This document shows positions 42,797 through 51,332 of a stretch of DNA of 52,301 bases, one piece after another. Positions within the stretch are counted from its first letter, which is position 1; each line of letters opens with the position of its first letter. The DNA comes from CAIYRG01 sp035632215 (lineage in GTDB: Bacteria > Pseudomonadota > Alphaproteobacteria > Micropepsales > Micropepsaceae). Under the pieces are notes generated by a model. It was not told where the DNA came from and did not search any database. It saw nothing but the letters and a program-made list of their open reading frames with translations. The stretch covers positions 1-52,301 of the forward strand of contig DASQHF010000050.1 in assembly GCA_035632215.1 (NCBI GenBank), in the 5' to 3' direction. A program made the translations under genes and the position numbers.

Positions 42797-43891
42797 TCAG
42801 ATCGATAAGCTGAGCTGGTCTCCTGTTTTTGGTGGACGGCGGAATTTCGACGTGTCGAGCTCGCTGCGCGATTGGTTCAGATTGAGTCGCCGCATCGCGA
42901 TCGCGAAGCGCTGCGCGATGAGGCTCGCATAGGGTCCCGTGCCACGCATCCGTGTGCCCCAGGTCGCGTCGTAATCCTTGCCGCCGCGCATCGAGCGGAT
43001 GAGCGTCATGACATGCTTGGCGCGATCGGGGACATGGGCCTCCAGCCATTCGCGGAAGAGGTCCTTGATCTCGAGCGGGAGCCGCAACAGCGTGTAACCG
43101 GCGCTCGTGGCGCCTGCTTCCGCGGCCGCGGCGAGAATGGTTTCCATCTCGTCGTCGTTCAAGGCCGGGATCATCGGTGCCGTCATGACGCCCACCGGAA
43201 CGCCGGCTTCGGCGAGCGCGCGGATTGTCTCAAGTCGTTTCGCGGGCGTGGAGGCTCGCGGTTCCATGCTGCGCGCGAGGTTCTTATCAAGCGTGGTGAT
43301 GGAGATCGCGACTTTGGCGAGACCCTCTTTGGCCATCGGAGCAAGAATGTCGAGGTCGCGCACAATCGAAAATGATTTGGTTACTATGCCAACGGGATTC
43401 TTGAATTCCGCCAGCACCTGAAGAACGGATCGCGTCACGCGCCAATCGCGCTCGATCGGCTGATAGGGATCGGTGTTCGTCCCCATGGCGATGACTTGCG
43501 GCTGATAGGAGGGCTTCCTCAGTTCGGCATCCAGAAGCCTTGCGGCGTCCGGCTTGACGAGAAGCTTGCTTTCGAAATCGAGCCCCGGCGAGAGTCCGAG
43601 ATAGGCATGGGTGGGCCTCGCGAAGCAGTAGATGCAGCCATGCTCGCAGCCCCGATAGGGATTGATCGAGAGGTTGAAGGAAATGTCCGGCGATGTATTG
43701 CGCGCGATGATCGTGCGCGTCGCGTCCTTGGTGACCTCGGTGCGCAGCGGTGGCGGCTCGTCCTCTTCCGCGCCCCAGCCATCGTCGAAGCGGACACGCC
43801 GTTCATCGTCGTAGCGGCTGGATTCGTTCGAGCGCGCCCCACGGCCTTTGAGCAACCGCGGATCGGCGGCAGATGTAAGGACCTCGACCAT
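42797..43891 (-). CDS. PA0069 family radical SAM protein
   Basis: A radical S-adenosylmethionine enzyme of 364 residues (ATG at 43891). The cluster motif C-X3-C-X2-C is at residues 82, 86 and 89 (NPYRGCEHGCIYCFARP), and the AdoMet GGE-like region follows. KSFSIVRDLDIL and the VGVMTAPMIPALND segment match the PA0069/Rv2578c-like family, which is related to SPL photolyase-like proteins. The reaction is not established. The frame extends to an ATG at 43912. ErpA, encoded in this window, is the kind of carrier that could supply its cluster. Confidence 0.88.
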   Translation of the reverse strand: MVEVLTSAADPRLLKGRGARSNESSRYDDERRVRFDDGWGAEEDEPPPLRTEVTKDATRTIIARNTSPDISFNLSINPYRGCEHGCIYCFARPTHAYLGLSPGLDFESKLLVKPDAARLLDAELRKPSYQPQVIAMGTNTDPYQPIERDWRVTRSVLQVLAEFKNPVGIVTKSFSIVRDLDILAPMAKEGLAKVAISITTLDKNLARSMEPRASTPAKRLETIRALAEAGVPVGVMTAPMIPALNDDEMETILAAAAEAGATSAGYTLLRLPLEIKDLFREWLEAHVPDRAKHVMTLIRSMRGGKDYDATWGTRMRGTGPYASLIAQRFAIAMRRLNLNQSRSELDTSKFRRPPKTGDQLSLSI

Positions 43892-44049
43892 CCGGCCAAT
43901 ATAAGGCATCATGAGAACAAATCAAGAACATTAAGCAAGACAGGTTCAGCTGTGGTTCATCTCTGACATGGAAAAATGCTTGTATGGAAAAACCCTGATC
44001 GCGCCTCCAGATAGACGCTGGTATGGTGGCGATCCAAAGGAATCGCACA

Positions 44050-44679
44050 ATGAGCAAGCTTTTCGGAGCACTTCTTGCGACAGCGCTGAGCGCGTCTGTC
44101 GTCGCTGGATCCGCGCATGCTGCGGTCGGCTTCTTCCACCAGAACGCTGGATCTCGGCCCAGTGGTAGTCAAAGCGGTCCAACCGCTGGAGGCAATACAG
44201 GTGGCGGTGGTTTCGTCGGCCGGCCAGGCGGCGCGGTCGGCGGTGGGCAGTTCTTCAACCGTCCCGGCGTAAACCGCGGTGGATTCGTCGGCGGTACCTG
44301 GCGCGGAGGCGATTGGCGCTGGCGCGGACGCCGCAGCTTCGGCGTCGTCTTCGTTGATCCCTGGTACGATCCGTTCTGGCCATATGGTTATGGCTTCGGA
44401 TGGGGCTGGGGATGGTATGGCCCACCCTACTACTATGATAGGCCCGCGGCCGCATACGAATACGGACCGCCACCGCAGGATTACGGACCGCCGCCGGAGT
44501 CGTACTGGTATTACTGCAGCAATCCCGACGGCTATTACCCCTACGTCAAGTCCTGCAATAACGAGTGGCAGGCTGTCCCTGCGACGCCGCCCGGCGGTCC
44601 AGCTGGCCCGCAGAATGGACCGCCGCCGCGGACATCCGCGCTGCCCGAGAATTCGCCGGACGCTGGAGGCGGAGGCTAG
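44050..44679 (+). CDS. secreted Gly/Tyr/Pro-rich protein with WYYC...C motif
   Basis: A 209-residue protein. A signal peptide (MSKLFGALLATALSASVVAGSAHA) is followed by Gly-rich low-complexity sequence, an aromatic stretch (WYDPFWPYGYGFGWGWGWYGPP), and a C-terminal motif YWYYCSNPDGYYPYVKSCNNEW with two Cys that should form a disulfide. The C-terminal motif (WYYC...YYPYV..C...W) recurs in many proteobacterial secreted proteins, but I know of no assigned function. The ATG at 44050 is preferred to 44023 because the signal peptide begins there. It converges on moaB with a four-base overlap. Confidence 0.75.
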   Translation: MSKLFGALLATALSASVVAGSAHAAVGFFHQNAGSRPSGSQSGPTAGGNTGGGGFVGRPGGAVGGGQFFNRPGVNRGGFVGGTWRGGDWRWRGRRSFGVVFVDPWYDPFWPYGYGFGWGWGWYGPPYYYDRPAAAYEYGPPPQDYGPPPESYWYYCSNPDGYYPYVKSCNNEWQAVPATPPGGPAGPQNGPPPRTSALPENSPDAGGGG

Positions 44680-45218
44680 CTACTGGTCCGTCGGCCGCGC
44701 TCTAACAGCCGCGGCATGATCTCGACGAAATTGCACGGCCGATGCCGTGCATCGAGCTGCGACTTCAGGATTCCGTCCCAGCCGTCCTTGACCGCGCCCG
44801 GCGAACCGGGGAGCGCGAAGAGATAGGTGCCTTGCGCAACTCCGGCGCAGGCGCGCGACTGAATGGTCGAGGTTCCGACCTTCTCGTAGGAGATGCGGTG
44901 GAAGAGGGCGGAGAAACCGTCGATCTCTTTTTCGAACACGCTGCGGAAGGCTTCCGGCGTAACGTCGCGCCCGGTGAGCCCGGTTCCTCCCGTTGAGATG
45001 ATGGCGTCGATCTCTGGGTCCGCGATCCATTTCAAGAGCTGCGCGACGATGTCCCTGATCTCGTCGTGGACGATGACGCGCTCTGCGACGGCGTGACCCG
45101 CATCGCGCACGCGCGCTTCGAGCGTATCGCCCGAGGTGTCGTTCGCGCGCGTGCGCGTGTCCGACACCGTCATCAGCGCGATGCGAACCGGGATGAATTC
45201 GCGACTGTGCTCTGCCAT
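44676..45218 (-). CDS. moaB: molybdenum cofactor biosynthesis protein MoaB
   Basis: A MogA/MoaB-type molybdopterin adenylyltransferase, 180 residues, activating molybdopterin with ATP before metal insertion. MTVSDTRTRANDTSGDTL near the start, STGGTGLTGRDVTPEAF (the nucleotide-binding loop) and FALPGSPGAVKDGWDGIL are diagnostic. The ATG at 45218 is the family start. The gene follows slt by 13 bases on the same strand. No other moa or moe genes are near. Confidence 0.92.
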   Translation of the reverse strand: MAEHSREFIPVRIALMTVSDTRTRANDTSGDTLEARVRDAGHAVAERVIVHDEIRDIVAQLLKWIADPEIDAIISTGGTGLTGRDVTPEAFRSVFEKEIDGFSALFHRISYEKVGTSTIQSRACAGVAQGTYLFALPGSPGAVKDGWDGILKSQLDARHRPCNFVEIMPRLLERGRRTSS

Positions 45219-45231
45219 CTTGGCGACGCTC

Positions 45232-46929
45232 TTATTGCGCCGGGTTTGTGCCCGATTGCTTGTACAAGGGCCATGAGCCCGCGGCCGCATCGTCGAGCCC
45301 GACCGCGGTCTGGCCCAAGCGCGTATGGTACATCCACATATTCATGAGCACACGCTTGATGTAGTCGCGGGTTTCGGGGTTCGGCACGCTTTCGATGAAC
45401 AAGAGCGGGTCGCTGACGCCGTCGTTCAGCGTTTGCCATTTCATCAGATTGCCTTCGCCCGCGTTGTAGGCCGCGGCAAGCCCCACGAGATTTCCGTTCT
45501 GCCGTTCGAGAATATCGCGCAGATAATTCTGTCCGAGCGTCATGCTGTAGACCGGATCGTCGAGCCGCTTCTTGTTCGCGCCCGCAAGGCTGCGGTCATG
45601 GGTAATCACGGCCGCGGTCGAGGGCATGATCTGCATCACGCCGCGGGCTCCGGCGCGCGATAAAGCGGACGGCTGAAACCGGCTTTCTTGTCTTGCGAAG
45701 GCAAGCACGAGCGCCTGGTCGAGCTCGTAACCGTCGCGCGGTTGGAACGGCGGAACGGGATAGAGGCTCGTCAGATGGATCGCGCGCTCCGACGACGTTT
45801 CGGCGGCGCGCAGCTCGAGCGAAGGTTCGCCCAGATCGCGCGCGAGCGCGGCGAAGGAGGGATCGAGCGCTGGCTCGATCTCGCCGAAGGCGCGCGAGAG
45901 CTCTTCCGCCACGTTCTCGCGATGGCCGATCTGCCAGAGCCCGACCGCGCGATGGGCGGCATCGCTCTCCATCAGTTTCGCGAATGACACCGTATCGAGC
46001 ATCGGCTCGACGAAATTGATGCCGGCGTCGCGGCCCAAGAGGCGCGCGGAAAGGAGGCCATAGAAGGTATCGGGTGCGGAAGCCGCGCGCTCATAGAGCG
46101 TCATCACACGCTCGGGCGCATTCGCCCGCATCCAGCTTCGTGCCGCCCAGAACGCTGCGCCTGCATCGGTGCGCGCCGCGTTGCCGGTGATCTGGGACAA
46201 AGCCTCGAAGTGCCGCGCGGCGGTTTCGAACTGGGCCGAACGATAAGCCGCCAGCCCGCCGATCCAATGGCATTCGTCGGCGCTCAACGAGCCGCGGGCG
46301 ACGCATTTCTCGGCGCGGTCGAGCGCTATCTGATCCTTCGCATGCGAGAAATAATCCTGCGCCACGTGCGCGCTCAAGCGATCGTAATCGGACTTGGGCA
46401 ACCCCGGGCCGGGCGAGAGCTTCTTCACCAGGGCTTCGGACGCCTCGGGCTTTCCTTCACGATCGAATTTGCGGATCTGCGCCGCTGTGCGCCGCGCCTG
46501 TTCCGAGGCCAATCCCGTCTCGCCGAAGGCATCGCCTTCGCCCGGAACACCCCGCCAGTGGATTCGTACCGGCGCGGGGACGCGCGTGTTCTTGGGCGCG
46601 CGTTTCTGAGCCAGCTGATGGATGCTCTCGGCACCTCCGAGCTCGCCGTACTTCTCCAGCCAGGCTTTCAGCTCGTTGAAGCTCGTGTGGTAATGGGGCC
46701 CGATATAGCGCTCCATGAGCACATAGCCCACGAGCGACTTGTCCTGGAGCCGTGCTTGAAGCGTGTCCGCGCGCTTCGCCTGTCCGCTCTTCTCGGCTTG
46801 GAAGATCTCGCCATAAAGCTTCACGTCTTCGGGCGAGAGCACGGTGAAGCCCACATGCTCTTGGGCACGAAGCGGAGACGCGAATACGATGAGGCTCAGG
46901 CCGAGCGCGATACGGACAATTCGATTCAA
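45232..46929 (-). CDS. soluble lytic transglycosylase (Slt family)
   Basis: A periplasmic murein lyase that cleaves glycan strands to 1,6-anhydromuramoyl products. It has 565 residues. A signal peptide (NRIVRIALGLSLIVFASPLRAQ) is followed by an all-helical superhelical domain of about 330 residues and a C-terminal SLT domain. The catalytic Glu415 lies in ARQESRFQPSALSRAGARGVMQIMPSTA, with YNAGEGN later. The start is TTG at 46929: GGGAG is six bases upstream and the signal peptide begins there; the longer open frame would overlap udg. moaB follows. Confidence 0.9.
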   Translation of the reverse strand: MNRIVRIALGLSLIVFASPLRAQEHVGFTVLSPEDVKLYGEIFQAEKSGQAKRADTLQARLQDKSLVGYVLMERYIGPHYHTSFNELKAWLEKYGELGGAESIHQLAQKRAPKNTRVPAPVRIHWRGVPGEGDAFGETGLASEQARRTAAQIRKFDREGKPEASEALVKKLSPGPGLPKSDYDRLSAHVAQDYFSHAKDQIALDRAEKCVARGSLSADECHWIGGLAAYRSAQFETAARHFEALSQITGNAARTDAGAAFWAARSWMRANAPERVMTLYERAASAPDTFYGLLSARLLGRDAGINFVEPMLDTVSFAKLMESDAAHRAVGLWQIGHRENVAEELSRAFGEIEPALDPSFAALARDLGEPSLELRAAETSSERAIHLTSLYPVPPFQPRDGYELDQALVLAFARQESRFQPSALSRAGARGVMQIMPSTAAVITHDRSLAGANKKRLDDPVYSMTLGQNYLRDILERQNGNLVGLAAAYNAGEGNLMKWQTLNDGVSDPLLFIESVPNPETRDYIKRVLMNMWMYHTRLGQTAVGLDDAAAGSWPLYKQSGTNPAQ

Positions 46930-46964
46930 TATCTGCTCCCGTCTTGCCGAAACCGATGGTGACG

Positions 46965-47813
46965 TCAGCCCACGGACGAAGCAAGCCCGAGTTCGCTTAA
47001 TTTTTCGGAAACGGCCAAAAGATCGCGCCAGGCCAGGCGTTTTGCGGCCGGCTGGCGCAAGAGATAGGCCGGATGCAGCGTCGGCATCACCGGAATGGCG
47101 CGGCCGGCACTTGGATTCTGATAGACGAGCCATTTGCCCCGCAAGCGCGTAATCCCGTCGTGCAGCCCCAAAAGGTGCCGGACCGAGACCGCGCCAAGCA
47201 AGATCAAGATTTGCGGATCGGCAAGCTCGATATGCCGATGCAGAAAGGGAAGGCAGGCTGCGGCTTCCTCGGGCGAGGGCTCTCGGTTCTGCGGCGGGCG
47301 CCAGTTAAGGACATTGGTGATGTAGACCTTCGTGCGGTCGAGGCCGATGGAGGCGAGCATCAGATCCAGGAGCTTGCCCGCGCGCCCGACAAAGGGGAGA
47401 CCTTGCGCATCTTCGTCGCGCCCCGGCGCTTCGCCGATGAGCATGATGCGGCCTAAAGGATTGCCGTCAGCAAAGACGGTATTGGTGGCATAGCGCTTGA
47501 GCTCGCAGCCGTCGAAATTGGAGACGGCGGTCTTTAGCTCTGCGAGCGTCGTGCAGGATGCGGCGAGCGCGCGGGCAGCGCCGGGAGCCGTGCCCAAAGA
47601 CACGGCTTCGGCGCTTTTGGTGTTCGGGGCAGGGCGGGGCGGCACTTTCGCGACAATAGGCGCCCGTTCCCCAGCGGGAGAAGGCGCAGGGCGGATTGGA
47701 GTGGCGGGACGCGCCGCGAAACGATTAACCGGCTCTTCGAGCATCGCTTCATCCGCGCCGGCTTCGATGAGCCAGCGGAGAGCTTGAAAGGGATCGCGGA
47801 GGCGGTCGGTCAT
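46965..47813 (-). CDS. uracil-DNA glycosylase, family-4-like, with two Fe-S cysteines replaced
   Basis: A 282-residue repair enzyme that excises uracil from DNA. Motif 1 GEAPGRDEDAQGLPFVG is at 127-143 and motif 2 is TLHPAYLLRQP. It has a Pro/Ala-rich N-terminal extension of about 75 residues. Family-4 enzymes carry a [4Fe-4S] cluster held by C-X2-C, C and C. Here C103 and C187 remain, but the second position is K106 and the third is W171 (NWRPP where CRPP is usual). The cluster is therefore probably absent or altered. This variant appears common in Alphaproteobacteria, from memory. Confidence 0.88.
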   Translation of the reverse strand: MTDRLRDPFQALRWLIEAGADEAMLEEPVNRFAARPATPIRPAPSPAGERAPIVAKVPPRPAPNTKSAEAVSLGTAPGAARALAASCTTLAELKTAVSNFDGCELKRYATNTVFADGNPLGRIMLIGEAPGRDEDAQGLPFVGRAGKLLDLMLASIGLDRTKVYITNVLNWRPPQNREPSPEEAAACLPFLHRHIELADPQILILLGAVSVRHLLGLHDGITRLRGKWLVYQNPSAGRAIPVMPTLHPAYLLRQPAAKRLAWRDLLAVSEKLSELGLASSVG

Positions 47814-47880
47814 CGGCCGATGTTACGCAAACTTGGCGAAATGTCAGCCCGGCAATTTGCGCCCGTCGCGCGGTCGACCA

Positions 47881-47909
47881 TTGACCCCGCTTCGACAGGG
47901 TCCATAAAC
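47881..47909 (+). promoter_or_regulatory. candidate promoter of ETF-QO
   Basis: TTGACC at 47881-47886, a 17-base spacer and ATAAAC at 47904-47909. The -10 element ends only five bases before the first ATG (47915), so the transcript would start at or next to it. Either the mRNA is leaderless or translation begins at the second ATG (47936), which has GAGAG just before it. Confidence 0.5.
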
Positions 47910-47914
47910 ACCCC

Positions 47915-49570
47915 ATGAGCGAACAGCGCGAGAGCATGGAGTTCGACGTCGTCATCGTCGGCGCGGGGCCGGCGGGAGTTTCGGCGGCGATCCGGCTGAA
48001 GCAGCTCGCGCAAGCGGCATCGCGCGAGATTTCCGTCTGCGTGATCGAGAAGGGCGCCGAGGTCGGCGCGCACATTCTCTCGGGCGCGGTGATCGATCCG
48101 ATTGCCTTGAATGAGCTCATTCCCGATTGGAAAGCTCGCGGTGCGCCGGTCGAGACGGAAGTCGCCGACGACCGGTTCTACTATCTCACTGCAACCTCCG
48201 GCATACGCATTCCGAATCTCTTGATGCCGCCTTTGATGAGCAATCGCGGCAACTACATCATAAGCCTCGGCCAGCTCTGCCGCTGGCTCGCGCGCGAAGC
48301 CGAAGCACTCGGGGTCGAGATCTATCCCGGCTTCGCCGCGGTCGATGTCGAGCTTTCGGAGAAGGACGAAGTCACCGGCATCGTCACGGGCGACATGGGT
48401 GTCGCCCGCGATGGACATCGTAAAGCGAATTACGCGCCGGGCATGGTCTTGAAGAGTAAGTACACGTTGATAGCGGAAGGCGCGCGCGGCTCTCTCGCCA
48501 AAAAACTGATCGCACGCTTCAAGCTTAATGCGACGAGCACGCCGCAGACCTTCGGTCTCGGCATAAAAGAGCTGTGGGAGATTCCTAAAGGCTCGCACAG
48601 GCCGGGCCTCGTGATGCACAGCATGGGCTGGCCGCTGACCAATCACACCGGCGGCGGCTCGTTCGTCTATCACTACGGCGACAGACTGGTGGCCGTCGGC
48701 TTCGTGGTCCATCTCGATTACCGCAATCCCTATCTCTCGCCCTTCGACGAGTTTCAGCGCTTCAAGACTCACAAGATGATCCGCCCGATGCTCGAGGGCG
48801 GACGGCGCATCGCTTATGGCGCGCGCGCGATCACCGAGGGTGGACTGCAAGCCGTGCCGAAGCTCGTGTTTAAAGGCGGCGCGCTCATCGGCTGCGCGGC
48901 GGGCTTCGTCAATGTGCCGCGGATAAAGGGCAGCCACAATGCGATGAAGACGGGGATGCTCGCCGCTCAATCCGTGTTCAAGGCGCTGCAAGAAGACCGC
49001 GCGCATGACGAGCTCGGCGATTACGAAACTGCTTACAGGACGTCTTGGGTCTACAAGGACCTTCAGCGGGTGAGGAACGTCAAACCTCTATGGTCCCGTT
49101 TCGGCACGCTTCTAGGTGTGCCCTTGAGCGGCTTCGACATGTGGGCGAACCAACTCCTCGGCTTTTCGCCGTTCGGGACGCTGCGCAACATGACGCCCGA
49201 TTTCGCGCAGCTTCAGCTTGCGGCTCGCGCAACTCCGATCGCCTATCCGCGCCCCGATGGCGTGGTGAGTTTCGACAAACTTTCATCGGTTTTTCTGAGT
49301 GGCACCCGTCATGATGAGGACGAGCCGGTTCACCTGAAATTGACCGATCCCGCCCTACCCATAGCGACGAATTTGCCCGTCTATGCAGAACCCGCGCAGC
49401 GTTACTGCCCGGCTGGGGTGTTTGAAGTGGTCCATGGCAACCAACCGCGCTTCGTGATCAACGCGTCCAACTGCGTCCACTGCAAGACCTGCGATATCAA
49501 GGACCCGGCGCAGAACATTACCTGGGTTCCACCTGAAGGGGGCGACGGACCGGCTTACGGGGCCATGTGA
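47915..49570 (+). CDS. electron transfer flavoprotein-ubiquinone oxidoreductase
   Basis: Passes electrons from ETF to ubiquinone at the inner membrane during fatty- and amino-acid oxidation. It has 551 residues. The N-terminal FAD-binding motif VVIVGAGPAGVSAAIRL is followed by FAD-, quinone-binding and membrane-surface regions (GIKELWEIPK, YHYGDRLVAVGFVVHLDY). The C-terminal [4Fe-4S] domain has ligands C498, C520, C523 and C526 (CPAGVFE and CVHCKTC). The first ATG is used because the N-terminal MSEQRESMEFDVV form is common, but see the promoter note on a possible internal start. Confidence 0.95.
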   Translation: MSEQRESMEFDVVIVGAGPAGVSAAIRLKQLAQAASREISVCVIEKGAEVGAHILSGAVIDPIALNELIPDWKARGAPVETEVADDRFYYLTATSGIRIPNLLMPPLMSNRGNYIISLGQLCRWLAREAEALGVEIYPGFAAVDVELSEKDEVTGIVTGDMGVARDGHRKANYAPGMVLKSKYTLIAEGARGSLAKKLIARFKLNATSTPQTFGLGIKELWEIPKGSHRPGLVMHSMGWPLTNHTGGGSFVYHYGDRLVAVGFVVHLDYRNPYLSPFDEFQRFKTHKMIRPMLEGGRRIAYGARAITEGGLQAVPKLVFKGGALIGCAAGFVNVPRIKGSHNAMKTGMLAAQSVFKALQEDRAHDELGDYETAYRTSWVYKDLQRVRNVKPLWSRFGTLLGVPLSGFDMWANQLLGFSPFGTLRNMTPDFAQLQLAARATPIAYPRPDGVVSFDKLSSVFLSGTRHDEDEPVHLKLTDPALPIATNLPVYAEPAQRYCPAGVFEVVHGNQPRFVINASNCVHCKTCDIKDPAQNITWVPPEGGDGPAYGAM

Positions 49571-49622
49571 CGATCCGAGGAAATCGGACTATGATTCAAG
49601 CAGTCCAGAGGAAGGCAACACC

Positions 49623-51332
49623 GTGAACTTCAAGAGAGTCTTGGCCCTTCTACCGTTGGGCGCCCTTAGCCTTGCCGCCTGCAGCACCGTTCAGTCGATC
49701 GGTTCGTCGATCACGACGCCCAACGAACCGCAGCCCACGCCGGCGGGCACTTATCTCGCCGCGAACTTCGCCGCTGCCGAAGGCGACGTAAAGGCGGCGT
49801 CGGCCTTCTATGCCAACATCCTCAAGGATGATCCCGACAACGAGGATCTCTTGGCGCGCACCTTCCTCTACTCGGCGGAGTCCGGCGACATCGAGCAGTC
49901 GTCGCTGCTCGCCGATCGCGTCATCGCCCAGGAGCCGCAGAACCGGCCCGCGCATCTGGTGCGCGAGGCAACCGCGATGGCGAAGAAGGACTACGCGGCG
50001 GTTTTGAAAGATCTCGAGACGCCCAATCCGGTCGCCTTTGTCGCGCTCACCAACGATGTCGTGGAGGCCTGGGCGCACGCCGGACTGCACGATACCGACG
50101 GGGCGCTGCACGCGCTCGACGCGCTCTCGCAGCAGCGGGGCGTGGACGGGTTGAGGCTGATGCACAAGGCGCTCATCCTCGAATATTCCGGCCGCGACAA
50201 GGACGCCGAAGCCGCATATCGCGACACATTGGCGCTCCCCGGCATGGGGCCGCGAGCGGCGGACGCCTTCGGGCGCTTCTTGCGCCGCCACGGCAAGGCC
50301 GACGAGGCCAAGGCCATATACGAAAAGTCGCTGCGCGACACGCCGGGAAATCCGGTCGCAGCCGCGGCACTCAAGGAGATCGCCCAGAACAAGTCGCCCG
50401 CGGCCCTGGTCAGTTCGCCGGCGGAGGGCGTGGCCGAGGCTCTGTTCGGCATCGCCGCGTCCTTGAACGATCAGCGCAGCGCCGACGTGGCGATCCTTTA
50501 TCTCAACTTGACGCTCTATCTGCATCCCGATTTCGATCTCGCGCGCGTGCTGCTTGCCAATCATTACGAGACTCTGCGCAAGTTCGATCTGGCGAACGTG
50601 ATCTACGCCGCAATTCCGACCTCCTCGCCTTACTACGTGATGACGCAGGTGCAGGCCGCCATCAATGACGGCCGCATGGATCAGGCCATGGTCGGCGCAA
50701 CCAAGCTCAAAGCTCTGTCGGCGACCCAGCCCAAGGACCTCGACGTGTGGACGGCGCTGGGTGATCTCTATCGGAGCAGCAACCAGTATGTCGAAGCCGC
50801 GGCAGCCTATGACCATGCGATCGGTACCTTGCCAGAGGGCGACCGCCGGCTGGTCGGGCTCTATTACGCGCGCGGCGTTTCGCGCGGCAACTCCAATCGC
50901 TGGCAGGATGCCGAGAAGGACTTCCAGAGCGCGCTGAAGATCAATCCCGACCGCGTCGATGTGCTCAACTATCTCGGCTACAGCTGGGTTGAGCGAGGGC
51001 AGCATCTGGACGAAGCCGTCGCCATGCTCGAGAAGGCGCATGCGTTGCGGCCATTGGATGGCTTCATCGCCGATTCCGTCGGCTGGGCCTATTATCGTCT
51101 CGGCCGCTATCAGGATGCGGCGCGCACTTTGGAAGACGCGGTGCAGCTTGCGCCGGGCGCTCCCGACATCAACGATCACTTGGGCGATGCCTATTGGCGC
51201 GTCGGGCGGAAGAACGATGCGCGTTTCCAGTGGCAGCACGCGCTCGCGCTGAAACCCGACCCGAAGCAGAAGCCGGTCATCGAGCGCAAGATCCAGTTCG
51301 GTCTCGACGAAGTGTCCGCCTCCGGACAGTGA
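49623..51332 (+). CDS. TPR-repeat lipoprotein
   Basis: A 569-residue lipoprotein: signal peptide MNFKRVLALLPLGALSLAAC with lipobox LAAC (Cys20), then tandem tetratricopeptide repeats over nearly the whole length (for example near 60-130, 170-240, 380-460 and 460-540). TPR arrays mediate protein-protein contacts; the partner is unknown. The start is GTG at 49623 with AGGAAGG about eight bases upstream. Its stop overlaps the ispE start (GTGA). It is likely bound to the outer membrane. In several Alphaproteobacteria such a TPR gene precedes ispE. Confidence 0.9.
   Translation: MNFKRVLALLPLGALSLAACSTVQSIGSSITTPNEPQPTPAGTYLAANFAAAEGDVKAASAFYANILKDDPDNEDLLARTFLYSAESGDIEQSSLLADRVIAQEPQNRPAHLVREATAMAKKDYAAVLKDLETPNPVAFVALTNDVVEAWAHAGLHDTDGALHALDALSQQRGVDGLRLMHKALILEYSGRDKDAEAAYRDTLALPGMGPRAADAFGRFLRRHGKADEAKAIYEKSLRDTPGNPVAAAALKEIAQNKSPAALVSSPAEGVAEALFGIAASLNDQRSADVAILYLNLTLYLHPDFDLARVLLANHYETLRKFDLANVIYAAIPTSSPYYVMTQVQAAINDGRMDQAMVGATKLKALSATQPKDLDVWTALGDLYRSSNQYVEAAAAYDHAIGTLPEGDRRLVGLYYARGVSRGNSNRWQDAEKDFQSALKINPDRVDVLNYLGYSWVERGQHLDEAVAMLEKAHALRPLDGFIADSVGWAYYRLGRYQDAARTLEDAVQLAPGAPDINDHLGDAYWRVGRKNDARFQWQHALALKPDPKQKPVIERKIQFGLDEVSASGQ

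Noticed and set aside
49650..51239. A 529-codon open frame opposite the TPR lipoprotein gene
   Set aside because: Antisense shadow: the plus strand has a lipoprotein signal, TPR repeats and a ribosome site, whereas the minus reading has no domain.
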